DNA from: Microbacterium aerolatum
Lineage (GTDB): Bacteria; Actinomycetota; Actinomycetes; Actinomycetales; Microbacteriaceae
Direction of reading: 5' to 3'
Length of the DNA: 60,098 nucleotides
Assembly: GCF_007988825.1 (NCBI RefSeq)
Contig: NZ_BJUW01000016.1
Span: 1 to 60,098 of the forward strand
In this document: in pieces, positions 1 through 8,676 of the stretch
Position numbering within the stretch: the first letter of the stretch is position 1
Layout of the letters: each line of letters begins with the position of its first letter
Made by a program: the position numbers and the translations under genes
The notes under the pieces: generated by a model
What the model was told of the DNA's origin: nothing
The model's database searches: none
What the model saw: the letters and a program-made list of their open reading frames with translations, nothing else

Positions 1-244
1 CGCCGTCGCCGGCGCGACCTGGGCGCTCTACAGCGCGGGCATCGGCATCCTCGCCGGCCACTGGCTCGAGGACCAGCCACTGCTCAGCGCAGTCTTCGGC
101 ATCGCGTTCGCGCTGGTCATCGGCTTCGCCATCGACCGCGTCGCAGCGATCCGCCGTCGCCGCCGTGCGTGCGAGGGCGCTGATTCCGTCTCGCTCGCCG
201 CGAGCGAGGTACGCGAACCGGACGCGGCCGAGGTGGCAGGATGA
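1..244 (+). CDS. DedA family membrane protein, C-terminal end (partial)
   Basis: Only the last 80 codons are in the window, read in the frame that starts at base 2. They encode a hydrophobic hairpin (TWALYSAGIGILAGHWLED, then a second segment around SAVFGIAFALVIGFAIDRV) and a basic tail with five arginines (IRRRRRACEG). This matches the C-terminal part of DedA/VTT-domain inner-membrane proteins, which are implicated in lipid flipping and membrane homeostasis. The stop codon overlaps the start of the following histidine kinase gene (ATGA at 241-244), so the two are probably co-transcribed. The N-terminal part with the diagnostic DedA motif lies outside, so the family call rests on the tail and is fairly, not fully, secure. 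Confidence 0.7.
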   Translation, partial: AVAGATWALYSAGIGILAGHWLEDQPLLSAVFGIAFALVIGFAIDRVAAIRRRRRACEGADSVSLAASEVREPDAAEVAG

Positions 245-1479
245 CTCCCATGAAGGCGAAGAGGAAGGAGCGGCAGAAGAAGCCCTCCCGACTCCTGCGC
301 CTCTGGCCCCGGGATCGCGGAACCGCGCTGGTGGTCGTCCTCGCGGTCGTCGCGGTCGCCCTCTATGCGGTGCTCGTGCCGGTGCAGACCGCCCTGTACG
401 GCGGACCTGTCGCGATGACGATGCTGCTCGGACTCGCCGCGGTCGGAGCGCCACTGCTCTCTCTGAGGCATCCGCACCTCGCGATCATCGTGTTCACGGC
501 GTCCGCCGTGCTCATGCCGCTGATGATCACGCGGGATGCCGCGATCGGAGCCCCCTGGCCGTGGTCGGTGCCGATGCTCATCGCGTTCGTGGTCGCGGTG
601 GCTGCCATCACGTTCCGCCACGGCTGGCGCCCCGGGCTCATCCAGCTCGCGCTCGGCACCGCCGCGGGAGTGACGGTCGCCATCATGCTGCCCTCCATCC
701 CCAGCGGCAACTCGCTGATCGTGACGACCTCGATCGCCGCCGGCGTCTACCTCGTCGCGGTGCTTCTCGCGGGGCGCCTTCGTCTGGGCGACGAGCTCAC
801 CCGCGAGCGTGCCCACACCGCGCAGGAGCAGTCTCGGCGCGAGCTCGTGGAGGAGCGCACCCGCATCGCCAGGGAGCTGCACGACGTCGTCGCTCACAGC
901 ATGTCGCTCATCCAGGTGCAGGCGTCCACTGCTCGATATCGCGTCGCCGATCTTCAGCCGGAAGCGGCCTCCGAGTTCGACGACATCGCCGCTTCCGCAC
1001 GAGGAGCGCTCACCGAGATGCGCCGGATCCTCGGTGTGCTGCGCACCGAGGATCAGGCCGCCGAGCTCGCACCGCAGCGCGGTATCGACGACGTTCCGGC
1101 GCTGGTGGAGACCACTCGCCGCGCCGGTGCCGCGGTGTCGCTGAGCCAGGCCGTCAGCGACGACGTCTCGGCGGCGACCCAGCTCGCCACGTACCGGATC
1201 ACGCAGGAGGCCCTGAGCAACGCCGTGCGTCACGCTGCGGGATCCCCGATCTCGGTATCGTTGATGGCGGATGACACGAACGTGACCGTCACCGTCCGCA
1301 ACGAGTACGACGGCGAAGCGACCGGCACTCCCGGCGGCCACGGGCTGCGGGGCATGAACGAGCGCGCGACGCTGCTCGGCGGAACGGTCGCCGCCGGTCC
1401 GGATGCCGCCGGCTTCTGGATCGTGACGGCGCGGATGCCGCGGCATCCCATCACGCCGGCCATGGAAGGACCACAGTGA
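241..1479 (+). CDS. Two-component sensor histidine kinase, NarL/DesK-type
   Basis: A 412-residue membrane sensor kinase. About five or six hydrophobic segments fill residues 28-180 and leave little room for an extracellular sensor domain, so it probably senses a signal in or near the membrane. A HisKA_3 dimerisation domain follows, with the phospho-acceptor in [13 protein letters not shown] (His214). The C-terminal HATPase shows an N box ([16 protein letters not shown]) and a glycine-rich lid (GGHGLRGM). The start is ATG at 241, overlapping the upstream stop. The end overlaps the response-regulator gene by 4 bp (GTGA), so this is a cognate pair. The stimulus cannot be read from the sequence. 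Confidence 0.93.
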   Translation: MTPMKAKRKERQKKPSRLLRLWPRDRGTALVVVLAVVAVALYAVLVPVQTALYGGPVAMTMLLGLAAVGAPLLSLRHPHLAIIVFTASAVLMPLMITRDAAIGAPWPWSVPMLIAFVVAVAAITFRHGWRPGLIQLALGTAAGVTVAIMLPSIPSGNSLIVTTSIAAGVYLVAVLLAGRLRLGDELTRERAHTAQEQSRRELVEERTRIARELHDVVAHSMSLIQVQASTARYRVADLQPEAASEFDDIAASARGALTEMRRILGVLRTEDQAAELAPQRGIDDVPALVETTRRAGAAVSLSQAVSDDVSAATQLATYRITQEALSNAVRHAAGSPISVSLMADDTNVTVTVRNEYDGEATGTPGGHGLRGMNERATLLGGTVAAGPDAAGFWIVTARMPRHPITPAMEGPQ

Positions 1480-2144
1480 CGATAGAAGTCCTCATTGCCG
1501 ACGACCAGGCGATGGTGCGCGCGGGCTTCGCCGCGCTGCTGGGCGCACACGAGGGCATCACTGTCACGGGGCAGGCCGCCGACGGCCTGGAGGCGGTCTC
1601 GCTCGCCGCGCGCCTCGATCCGGACGTGGTCCTGATGGACGTGCGGATGCCGCAGCTCGACGGCATCGAGGCGACCCGTCGCATTCTCGGCCCCTCGTAC
1701 CCCGCGGCCAAAGTGCCGCGCATCCTGATGCTCACCACCTTCGACATCGACGACTACGTGTACGACGCGCTGCAGGCGGGCGCGAGCGGATTCCTGCTCA
1801 AGGACGCCCTTCCCGATGAGCTCGTGCACGCCGTGCGGGTCATCGCCTCCGGCGATGCACTGCTGGCGCCGAGCGTCACTCGCCGCATGATCGCGCAGTT
1901 CGCCGCGCAGAAGCCGCGGGCCACGGCATCCGCTCACCTGCTCGCCGACCTCACCGATCGCGAGCGAGAAGTGCTCGTGCTCATCGGCCAGGGCCGCTCG
2001 AACAGCGAGATCGCAGGGGCGCTGTTCATCGCGGAGCAGACCGTGAAGACACACGTCGGCAAGGTGCTCGCGAAGGTCGGCGCACGCGACCGCGTGCAGG
2101 CCGTGATCTTCGCGTACGACACCGGACTCGTCGAACCCGCCTGA
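1476..2144 (+). CDS. Response regulator, NarL/LuxR family
   Basis: A 222-residue DNA-binding response regulator. The receiver domain holds the acidic pair D9-D10 and the phosphorylation site D55 (VVLMDVRMP), plus a conserved Lys in [10 protein letters not shown] LuxR-type helix-turn-helix occupies about residues 156-210 ([22 protein letters not shown] then [13 protein letters not shown]). The start is GTG, overlapping the kinase stop by 4 bp, so translation is probably coupled. NarL-family pairs of this size usually regulate a neighbouring membrane or transport gene. The acyltransferase 95 bp downstream on the same strand is one candidate, but no binding site is evident. Confidence 0.95.
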   Translation: MTIEVLIADDQAMVRAGFAALLGAHEGITVTGQAADGLEAVSLAARLDPDVVLMDVRMPQLDGIEATRRILGPSYPAAKVPRILMLTTFDIDDYVYDALQAGASGFLLKDALPDELVHAVRVIASGDALLAPSVTRRMIAQFAAQKPRATASAHLLADLTDREREVLVLIGQGRSNSEIAGALFIAEQTVKTHVGKVLAKVGARDRVQAVIFAYDTGLVEPA

Positions 2145-2239
2145 CGGCACCGCGGTATGGGGCACGACGACCCCACGGGTTGATGCCTCCGTCGGCACCG
2201 CGTCCATAGCCTCCTCGGACACCCATCGAGGAGGACCCC

Positions 2240-4003
2240 ATGGCCATCGCAGAACTGCGACCCGTCAGCACACCGTCACCCGAGTCCCGGCCCCGCCGCG
2301 ACACCGGCATCGACCTGGTCCGCGCCTTCTGCGTGCTCGGCGTCGTCGTCCTGCACGCGCTGATGGTCGGGGTCACGGTCACCGATGCCGGTCCTCTGTT
2401 CGTGAACGCGAGCGAGGGTTCGGAATGGATCACTCCGCTGAGCTGGATCCTGCAGGTGATGCCGCTGTTCTTCGTCATCGGCGGATTCGCCGGGTACACC
2501 TCGTACCTGCGGGCACGGCACCGCGGTGGGACTCCGGCGGCGTTCGTGGCGGGTCGGATCCACCGGCTCCTCCTACCGGCCGTGTGCACGGTCGGCGTGG
2601 TCGGCGTAGCCCTCGCCGCCCTGCTCACGTACGGCGTCGCGGACGAGCTGGTCGGCATTGCCGGCTACCGGTTCGGGCAGCCGCTGTGGTTCCTCGGCGT
2701 GTTCCTGCTCTGCCAGGTACTGCTCCCCGCGCTCGCCGCCGCCCACGAGCGGGCGCCATGGCGGAGCATCGGGCTACTCGTCGCGGGGGCTGTGGCGGTG
2801 GACGCCGTGCGTGTCGCGTCGGGTGCGGATGCCGTCGGCATCCTGAACCTCGCGTTCGTGTGGCTCGCGCTGCAGCAGCTGGGATTCTTTCTCGCCGACG
2901 GGCGCATCGGCTCACTCACCCGCCGCACGCGCGCATCGCTCGGTGTCGCCGCGGTCGCGGGTCTGCTGCTCAGTTTCGCGGCCGGCATCCACTCCCCCGA
3001 CCTCATCGCGAACATCAACCCGCCGACCACCGCCCTGCTGTTCGTCGGCGTCGCACACACCATGCTGATGTCGCTGATGCGAGATCGCCTGAACGACTGG
3101 AGTCTCCGCCCGCTCGGCACGCGCGTGCGCGGGTTCGTGACGCCCCGCGCGATGACGATCTACCTGTGGCACATGCCCGTGCTGCTCACGATGGCGGGCG
3201 CATCCGCGATCTTCGCCATCCTCACCGGCATCGCCCTGCCGGAGCCGAGCAATCCCGTCTGGTGGCTGACACGCCCGTTGTGGCTGATCGCCGCGTTCGC
3301 ACTGACCGCCGGTATCGCCGTGGCCTTCGCGCGGATCGAAGCGCGCCCCGCGCCCCGCCACACCGAATCGACCGCGCGGCTCGTGATCTCCGCCGTCATG
3401 GGCATCGCCGCCGTCGTCGGTCTTCTCGTGCTCGGTGCCACCCCGGTCACCGCGACGATCACGGCATTGATGATGGTCGCGGCCCTTCGGCTCGCCGCTC
3501 AGCCCGGTTCTGCGCCGTGGCCGAGGCGGAGTCCGGGCAGCACCGCGAGCAGCATCACCGCGATCGCGAAGGCGAACACCAGCGGGAAAGCGTTCGCACC
3601 GCCGCCCAGCGTCGCGACGCCCAGCCCGGCCAGCGCGACCGCGACTGCGGAACCGGTGGCATCCGAGATCGACAGGGCCGAGGAGTTGAAACCGGCGTTA
3701 CCCGGCGTCGAGTACGCCAGCGTCAGCACGGTGAGTCGCGGGTACAACAGGCCCATGCCGCCGCCGGCGAAGCCCCACCCGATCACGACGATGCCCGGGC
3801 TCGCACCGGTCAGTGCGGTGACGACCACGCTGAGGAGTGCGAAGAGGATGAGCGCCAGGCTGATCAATGCGATGCGCCGGTTGCCGAGCTTCTCGCCGTA
3901 CCTCCCCTGGAGAGCGGATCCGCCTGCCCACGCGAACGCCGCGAGCATCAGCGCGATCCCCGCCCAGGTGGGCGTGAAGCCGAAGTCGGCCATGAGCAGG
4001 TAG
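2240..4003 (+). CDS. Acyltransferase 3 family membrane protein (3' end overlaps the opposite gene)
   Basis: A polytopic membrane acyltransferase (OafA/ExoZ-like fold) that would transfer acyl groups to envelope carbohydrates or lipids. The first 410-420 residues look normal: the opening motif TGIDLVRAFCVLGVVVLHAL with His39, then about ten transmembrane segments. A strong ribosome binding site (GAGGAGGA, 2228-2235) lies 4 nt before the ATG. The frame stays open for another 170 residues of Pro/Ala/Ser/Thr-rich sequence that lie antisense to the MFS gene and show no domain. The functional protein probably ends near 3500. Either a frameshift hides the natural stop or the tail is really translated. 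The acyl acceptor is unknown. Confidence 0.85.
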   Translation: MAIAELRPVSTPSPESRPRRDTGIDLVRAFCVLGVVVLHALMVGVTVTDAGPLFVNASEGSEWITPLSWILQVMPLFFVIGGFAGYTSYLRARHRGGTPAAFVAGRIHRLLLPAVCTVGVVGVALAALLTYGVADELVGIAGYRFGQPLWFLGVFLLCQVLLPALAAAHERAPWRSIGLLVAGAVAVDAVRVASGADAVGILNLAFVWLALQQLGFFLADGRIGSLTRRTRASLGVAAVAGLLLSFAAGIHSPDLIANINPPTTALLFVGVAHTMLMSLMRDRLNDWSLRPLGTRVRGFVTPRAMTIYLWHMPVLLTMAGASAIFAILTGIALPEPSNPVWWLTRPLWLIAAFALTAGIAVAFARIEARPAPRHTESTARLVISAVMGIAAVVGLLVLGATPVTATITALMMVAALRLAAQPGSAPWPRRSPGSTASSITAIAKANTSGKAFAPPPSVATPSPASATATAEPVASEIDRAEELKPALPGVEYASVSTVSRGYNRPMPPPAKPHPITTMPGLAPVSAVTTTLRSAKRMSARLINAMRRLPSFSPYLPWRADPPAHANAASISAIPAQVGVKPKSAMSR

Positions 4004-4860
4004 GGGATGTACGCCTCGGCCGCGAAGAACGCCCCTGCGACGAGTCCGCGGACGAGCACCACGCTCGGCAGGCCGCGAGCAGCCCAGAGGGTCCCTTTCG
4101 GCAGCAGCGGCACGAGCGCGAAGCCGATGACCACGAGCGCGATCAGCGCCAATGGCCAGCCGAGCGCAGGAGGCGCGTCGGCGGACAGTCCGACCGCGAC
4201 CGCGGCGATCGCGACCACGACCGCCAGCAGCAGCCGCCTACTGAGTCCCGCGATGCCGGCGCTGTCGCCTCCGCCGAGATCGAGGGCACGCAGCCGGACG
4301 GCGATCATGAGGAAGGCGATGGCCGTGAGAACAGCGACGCCGAGGAAGGCCCAGCGCCAGTCGAGGAACTCCGCGACCGCTCCGGCGAGGAACGGCCCGA
4401 TCATGGCGGGTACGACCCACGCGGCGGCGAACGCGGCGAAGATGCGGCCGTGCAGATGCGGCGGGTAGAGCCGGGCGACGACGACGTACAGCGCGACGGT
4501 CTGTCCGCCGGCGCCGAGCCCCTGCACGAGCCGCCCGATAAGGAACTGCTCCATCGTGAACGCGAACCCGGAGACCACGAGCCCCGCGATGAACAGCGAC
4601 ACCGCGGCGTACAGCGCGCCGCGCGGACCCCTGGCGTCCGACCACGCACCGCAGGCGACCATGCCGATGACGCTCGTGGCCAGCGTGCCGGCGAACGCGA
4701 CCGCATACAGCGCCTGTCCGTCGAGCGCGGCGCTCACGACCGGCATGACCGTGGTGACCGCCAGCGCTTCGATCGCCCCGAGGAAGATCAGCGCGATCGC
4801 ACCGGCGGTGACCCAGACGCGCTCACGGTCCCAGATCGACGCGGCGGCCGAGACGCTCAT
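3499..4860 (-). CDS. MFS transporter, drug-efflux-like
   Basis: A 453-residue major facilitator protein with 12-14 hydrophobic segments spread over its whole length. A motif-A-like loop follows the second segment (GAWSDARGPRG), and FLIGRLVQGLGAGGQ resembles the motif found in DHA-type drug:proton antiporters. The start ATG overlaps the stop of the upstream aminotransferase gene (ATGA, 4857-4860), so it is the last gene of the long minus-strand transcription unit that begins at sufB. The 3' half-kilobase overlaps the open 3' end of the convergent acyltransferase frame. The substrate is unknown. Given its neighbour, export of an amino acid or sulfur compound is possible but unproven. Confidence 0.88.
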   Translation of the reverse strand: MSVSAAASIWDRERVWVTAGAIALIFLGAIEALAVTTVMPVVSAALDGQALYAVAFAGTLATSVIGMVACGAWSDARGPRGALYAAVSLFIAGLVVSGFAFTMEQFLIGRLVQGLGAGGQTVALYVVVARLYPPHLHGRIFAAFAAAWVVPAMIGPFLAGAVAEFLDWRWAFLGVAVLTAIAFLMIAVRLRALDLGGGDSAGIAGLSRRLLLAVVVAIAAVAVGLSADAPPALGWPLALIALVVIGFALVPLLPKGTLWAARGLPSVVLVRGLVAGAFFAAEAYIPYLLMADFGFTPTWAGIALMLAAFAWAGGSALQGRYGEKLGNRRIALISLALILFALLSVVVTALTGASPGIVVIGWGFAGGGMGLLYPRLTVLTLAYSTPGNAGFNSSALSISDATGSAVAVALAGLGVATLGGGANAFPLVFAFAIAVMLLAVLPGLRLGHGAEPG

Positions 4861-6029
4861 GCGTCGTGCGGATCGTGTGCGCGCAGCGCGGCGATGCGTG
4901 TGATGGCCTCGGTGATGATCTCCGGACTCGTGCCGAAGTTCAGCCGCACATGCCCGGCGCCCTCGGCCCCGAAGGCGGGGCCGAAGTGCAGAGCGACCTT
5001 CGCCTCACGAAGAATCCGCTTGGAGGGGTTCGCACCCCAGCCGAGGCCGGTGAGATCGATCCAGGCGAGGTACCCGGCGTCCGGCATCCGGTAGCGCGCG
5101 CCGGGAAGGTGCTCGGCGAGCAGGTCGGCGAGCAGACGCCGGTTCTCGTCGAGAGTGACGAGCAGACCGTCGAGCCACGCATCGCTCTCCTCCGAGAACG
5201 CCGCGACGGCGGCGAGCATCCCGAACTGCCCGGTGCGCCACTCCACCTCGACCGGCAGGCCACGAACAACACGGGAGGTGTCCTCGGCGGCGGTCACCAT
5301 CAGCGCGCACTTGAGTCCGGCGAGATTGAACGCCTTGCTCGCACTGACGATCGCGTAGCCGACCTGGCGGGCGGCATCCGAGACCGCGAGGAACGGTGTG
5401 TACGCGGCGCCGGGCTGCGCGAGCGGGGCATGGATCTCGTCGGAGACCACTGCGGCGCCGTACTCGACGGCGAGATCCGCCAGCGCCGCGAGGGATGCCG
5501 CCGAGTGCACGGTTCCCGTGGGGTTGTGCGGGTTGCACAGCAGTACGGCCCGCGCACCGTCCTCGAGCGCGGCGCGGATGCCGACGAGGTCGAGCTCCCA
5601 CTCGTCTCCCGTGTCGCGCAGCGGGACGCGCTCGACGACCGCACCTGCCTCCTCGACCAGCTCGAAGAACGGCGGATACACGGGAGGATTGACGATCACG
5701 CGGTCACCGGGAGCCGCGACACGGCGCAGGATCTCGACGATGCCCATGCTCACGTCGGCCGTCGAACGCATCCTGGCGGGTTCCGGCGACCAGCCGTAGC
5801 GGCGCTGAGCGAAGCCTGCGAACGCTTCTGCGAGCGGCGTCCGTGAGGCGACATAGCCGGTGTCCCCGCTGCGAACAGCCCGATCGAGAGCGTGCGTGAT
5901 CGCCGGCGCGAGCGGGAAATCCGTCTCGGCGACGAACAGCGGCAGAACGTCAGCGGGGTACTCCCGCCACTTCTCGCTGGTTCGTTCTCTCAGCTGGGCG
6001 AGCGGGAGCGCCCGCACCGGCGTCGTCAC
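4857..6029 (-). CDS. PLP-dependent aminotransferase/C-S lyase, MalY/PatB type
   Basis: A 390-residue fold-type I PLP enzyme. The PLP Schiff-base lysine is K232 (SASKAFNLAGLK). Other cofactor residues are N169 in NPHNPTG and D197 in SDEIH. The N-terminal FVAETDFPLAP is typical of the MalY/PatB (cystathionine beta-lyase) branch rather than of AspC. Members cleave cystathionine or cysteine to pyruvate, ammonia and a thiol or sulfide, or act as aminotransferases. The start is GTG. It lies 6 bp after sufT and overlaps the MFS gene by 4 bp, so it belongs to the suf transcription unit, in a place where a cysteine desulfurase would often be expected. It is not SufS itself by motif. Confidence 0.9.
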   Translation of the reverse strand: MTTPVRALPLAQLRERTSEKWREYPADVLPLFVAETDFPLAPAITHALDRAVRSGDTGYVASRTPLAEAFAGFAQRRYGWSPEPARMRSTADVSMGIVEILRRVAAPGDRVIVNPPVYPPFFELVEEAGAVVERVPLRDTGDEWELDLVGIRAALEDGARAVLLCNPHNPTGTVHSAASLAALADLAVEYGAAVVSDEIHAPLAQPGAAYTPFLAVSDAARQVGYAIVSASKAFNLAGLKCALMVTAAEDTSRVVRGLPVEVEWRTGQFGMLAAVAAFSEESDAWLDGLLVTLDENRRLLADLLAEHLPGARYRMPDAGYLAWIDLTGLGWGANPSKRILREAKVALHFGPAFGAEGAGHVRLNFGTSPEIITEAITRIAALRAHDPHDA

Positions 6030-6035
6030 GGCGTA

Positions 6036-6365
6036 CTAGATCGCGAAGCCGAGAGCGCGCATCATGTCGCGCCCGTCGTCCGTGATCCGCTCGGGACCCC
6101 ACGGCGGCATCCACACCCAGTTGATGCGGAACCGGTCGACGACGGCGTCCAGCGCCTGAGCGGTCTGCTCTTCGAGCACGTCAGTGAGCGGGCAGCCCGC
6201 GCTGGTGAGCGTCATGTGGATCACCAGCGCGTCGTTCTCGTCGTCCCAGGCGAGGTCGTAGATGAGTCCGAGGTCGACGACGTTGATCCCGAGCTCGGGA
6301 TCCATCACGTCCTTGAGAGCTTCGGTGACCTCGTCGTACTTCTCCGGGGCAAGAGTCGCGGTCAT
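6036..6365 (-). CDS. sufT: SufT-like Fe-S assembly factor (DUF59/MIP18 family)
   Basis: A 109-residue single-domain MIP18/DUF59 protein. It has the family signatures VMDPELGINVVDLGLIYD and MTLTSAGCPL, with the conserved cysteine at position 58. In actinobacterial Suf operons this family is an auxiliary factor for Fe-S cluster maturation or transfer. It lies 9 bp downstream of sufC and 6 bp upstream of the PLP enzyme, so it is in the same operon. PaaD-like proteins share the domain, but the suf context favours SufT. Confidence 0.9.
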   Translation of the reverse strand: MTATLAPEKYDEVTEALKDVMDPELGINVVDLGLIYDLAWDDENDALVIHMTLTSAGCPLTDVLEEQTAQALDAVVDRFRINWVWMPPWGPERITDDGRDMMRALGFAI

Positions 6366-6374
6366 GCGATCAGC

Positions 6375-7145
6375 CTACGCCTCGATGGGGGCGCTGGGGT
6401 CAAGGAAGCGGTCGTAGCCCTCTTCCTCGAGACGGTCGGCCAGCTCGGGCCCGCCCTCTTCGACGATCTTGCCCGCGACGACGACGTGCACGTAGTCGGG
6501 GCGGATGTAGCGGAGGATGCGCGTGTAGTGCGTGATCAGCAGCACCCCGAGGCCGGTGGCCTCCTTGGCGCGGTTGACGCCCTCCGACACGATCTTCAGC
6601 GCGTCGACGTCGAGGCCGGAGTCGGTCTCGTCGAGCACGGCGAACTTGGGCTTGAGCACTTCGAGCTGCAGGATCTCGTGACGCTTCTTCTCGCCACCGG
6701 AGAAGCCCTCGTTGACGTTGCGCTGCGCGAACTTCGGGTCCATGCGCAGGTTCGCCATCGCGGACTTGACGTCCTTGGTCCAGGAGCGGATCGAGGGAGC
6801 CTCGCCGTCCAGGGCGGTCTTCGCGGTGCGCAGGAAGTTCGTCACGGTGACGCCGGGGATCTCGACCGGGTACTGCATCGCGAGGAAGAGTCCTGCGCGG
6901 GCGCGCTCGTCGACGGACATCGCCAGGACATCCTCGCCGTCGAACGTGATCGACCCGCCAGTGACGGTGTACTTCGGATGACCGGCGATCGTGTAGGCGA
7001 GTGTGGACTTGCCGGAGCCGTTGGGGCCCATGATGGCGTGCGTCTCGCCGGTCTTCATCGTGAGGTTGATTCCATTGAGGATGGGGCTTGCCCCGGCCTC
7101 GGTCTCGACCGAGACGTGCAGGTCGCGGATCTCAAGAACAGACAT
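6375..7145 (-). CDS. sufC: Fe-S cluster assembly ATPase SufC
   Basis: A 256-residue ABC-type ATPase of the SufBCD scaffold complex, cytosolic. Walker A is GPNGSGKS (residues 40-47), the signature is FSGGEKKRHEIL (the EKKR variant typical of SufC), and Walker B is FAVLDETDSGLDVDAL. I chose the start MSVLEIRDLHV. An in-frame upstream extension of 48 residues exists but is arginine-rich antisense sequence of the Rieske gene. The gene follows the Rieske gene by 2 bp. SufC binds SufB and SufD and powers conformational change during cluster assembly. Confidence 0.97.
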   Translation of the reverse strand: MSVLEIRDLHVSVETEAGASPILNGINLTMKTGETHAIMGPNGSGKSTLAYTIAGHPKYTVTGGSITFDGEDVLAMSVDERARAGLFLAMQYPVEIPGVTVTNFLRTAKTALDGEAPSIRSWTKDVKSAMANLRMDPKFAQRNVNEGFSGGEKKRHEILQLEVLKPKFAVLDETDSGLDVDALKIVSEGVNRAKEATGLGVLLITHYTRILRYIRPDYVHVVVAGKIVEEGGPELADRLEEEGYDRFLDPSAPIEA

Positions 7146-7147
7146 TT

Positions 7148-7474
7148 TCAGACTTCCTTTGTGACAGTCGGGTCGATGAGCACGTCGTCGCCGTCGATCT
7201 CGACGATGTAGACGGGGACGGGCTCGAAAGCGGGGAGGTTCTGGGGCTTGCCGGTGAGCAGCGAGAACGCCGAGCCGTGGGCCCAGCACTCCAGCGTGTC
7301 GCCTTCGACGAACCCCTCGGACAGCGAGATCTCGCCGTGGGTGCAGGTGTCGCCGATGGCGTGCACCTCACCGTTGCCGTCGAGCACGACGGCCATCGGG
7401 ACGCCGTCGATCTCGACACGCAGGGCGGTGTCCTGCTCGAGGTCGCTGAGGCCGCACGCGCGCTGTGCGGTCAC
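7148..7474 (-). CDS. Rieske [2Fe-2S] ferredoxin-like protein of the suf operon
   Basis: A 108-residue Rieske-fold protein. Its two cluster-binding boxes are C44-T-H46 (DTCTHGEISL) and C63-W-A-H66 (ECWAHGSAF), the pattern of ferredoxin subunits of non-heme iron oxygenases. The start GTG overlaps the sufD stop (GTGA, 7471-7474) and the stop lies 2 bp before sufC, so it is an integral member of the operon. A Rieske gene between sufD and sufC is common in actinobacteria. It may supply electrons for cluster assembly or be a client or sensor; its exact role is inference. Confidence 0.93.
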   Translation of the reverse strand: MTAQRACGLSDLEQDTALRVEIDGVPMAVVLDGNGEVHAIGDTCTHGEISLSEGFVEGDTLECWAHGSAFSLLTGKPQNLPAFEPVPVYIVEIDGDDVLIDPTVTKEV

Positions 7475-8676
7475 GCGGTCACCGCCGCGAGCTCGGTCTC
7501 GATGGCGGCGAGCAGCTCCTCCTCGAGAGCGGGGATGCCGAGACGTTGCACGACGTCGCTGAGGAAGCCGAGCACGACCAGTCGACGTGCCTCCTCCTCA
7601 TCGATGCCCCGCGCCTGCAGGTAGAACAGCTGCTCGTCGTCGAAACGACCAGTGGCGCTGGCGTGGCCAGCCCCCTGGATGTCGCCGGTCTTGATCTCGA
7701 GGTTCGGGATCGAGTCGGCGCGCGCACCTTCGGTGAGCACCAGGTTGCGGTTCGCCTCGTAGGAGTCGGTGCCGGTGGCGTCGGCGCCGATGAGGACGTC
7801 GCCGATCCAGACGCTGTGCGCGCTCTCGCCCTGCAGCGCACCCTTGTAGAGCACGTCGCCGGTGGTGTGCGCACCCTTGTGGTGCAGGTAGACCTGGCTC
7901 TCGAGGTGCTGGCCGGCGTCCGCGTAGGACAGTCCGTACATGCGTCCTTCGGATCCGGTGCCGGCGAGCTCGACGTTCGGGTTCACGCGCACGATGCCGC
8001 CGCCGAAACTGATCACGAAGTGCTTCAGCAGGGCGTCCTTGTCGACGCGCGCCTGGTGGGATGCCGCGTGGACCGCGTCGTCTTCCCAGCGCTGCACCGT
8101 GATGACGGTGAGCCGCGAGCCCGGCCGTGCGATGATCTCGACGTTCTGCGCGTACTGCGCAGAGCCGCGGTGGCGCAGCACGACGGTCGCTGCGCTGTTC
8201 TCGAGCGCCTCGATCACGATATGCGCGTCGGCGCGCTTGTCGGCGCCCTGGCCGGTGATCGTCACGAGGACGGGCTCGGCGACCTCTTCATCACGCGGGA
8301 TGCGCACGTGCATGCCCTCGGCCGACCCCTGCCAGGCGACAGCCGAGACGATGTCCTCCGGGACGAAGAACTCGCCGCGCGGAGTGTCGCCGGCCGCGAG
8401 GGACGCGGTTGCGAACTGCGCGCCGCTCTCGACCTCGTAGGTCACGCCGTCGTTCTGCGTCGCCGTCTGGAGCATGCCCGTCAGCTGCGCGACCGGGGTG
8501 TGCTTCCAGTTGACCTCGCGGCCAGTGGGCGCGCCGAAGTCGTCCGGGTCGAACGAGCGGGGGCGCTCGGAGCGGGTCTGGACCGGAACGAATCCGGCAT
8601 CAGCCACCTGAGCGGCCGGGTCGATGTGCGCGTTCGTGTGCTGCGCCTCTGCGGGCGCCGTCGTCTGGGCCGCCAT
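7471..8676 (-). CDS. sufD: Fe-S cluster assembly protein SufD
   Basis: A 401-residue subunit of the SufBCD scaffold. The C-terminal half has the beta-helix core typical of SufB/SufD, including LHHKGAHTTGDVLYKGAL and the stretch TGDIQGAGHASATGRFDDEQLFYLQARGI, whose GHASATG motif is a SufD hallmark. The C-terminal helices contact SufC. It starts at the base immediately after the sufB stop (TAA at 8677-8679) and overlaps the Rieske start by 4 bp. SufD is paralogous to SufB and is needed for iron acquisition during cluster assembly. Confidence 0.96.
   Translation of the reverse strand: MAAQTTAPAEAQHTNAHIDPAAQVADAGFVPVQTRSERPRSFDPDDFGAPTGREVNWKHTPVAQLTGMLQTATQNDGVTYEVESGAQFATASLAAGDTPRGEFFVPEDIVSAVAWQGSAEGMHVRIPRDEEVAEPVLVTITGQGADKRADAHIVIEALENSAATVVLRHRGSAQYAQNVEIIARPGSRLTVITVQRWEDDAVHAASHQARVDKDALLKHFVISFGGGIVRVNPNVELAGTGSEGRMYGLSYADAGQHLESQVYLHHKGAHTTGDVLYKGALQGESAHSVWIGDVLIGADATGTDSYEANRNLVLTEGARADSIPNLEIKTGDIQGAGHASATGRFDDEQLFYLQARGIDEEEARRLVVLGFLSDVVQRLGIPALEEELLAAIETELAAVTA

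Noticed and set aside
28..1446. Long minus-strand open frame opposite the histidine kinase
   Set aside because: It is arginine- and histidine-rich with no domain and mirrors a clear kinase gene; typical antisense shadow in high-GC DNA.
2425..5094. 889-codon plus-strand frame across acyltransferase, MFS and PLP genes
   Set aside because: Arg/Asp/His-rich shadow; it crosses three convincing genes on other frames.
4857..6029. Cysteine desulfurase SufS in the suf operon
   Set aside because: The lysine region (SASKAFNLAGLK) and N-terminus match MalY/PatB-type enzymes, not the SufS class with its catalytic-Cys loop.
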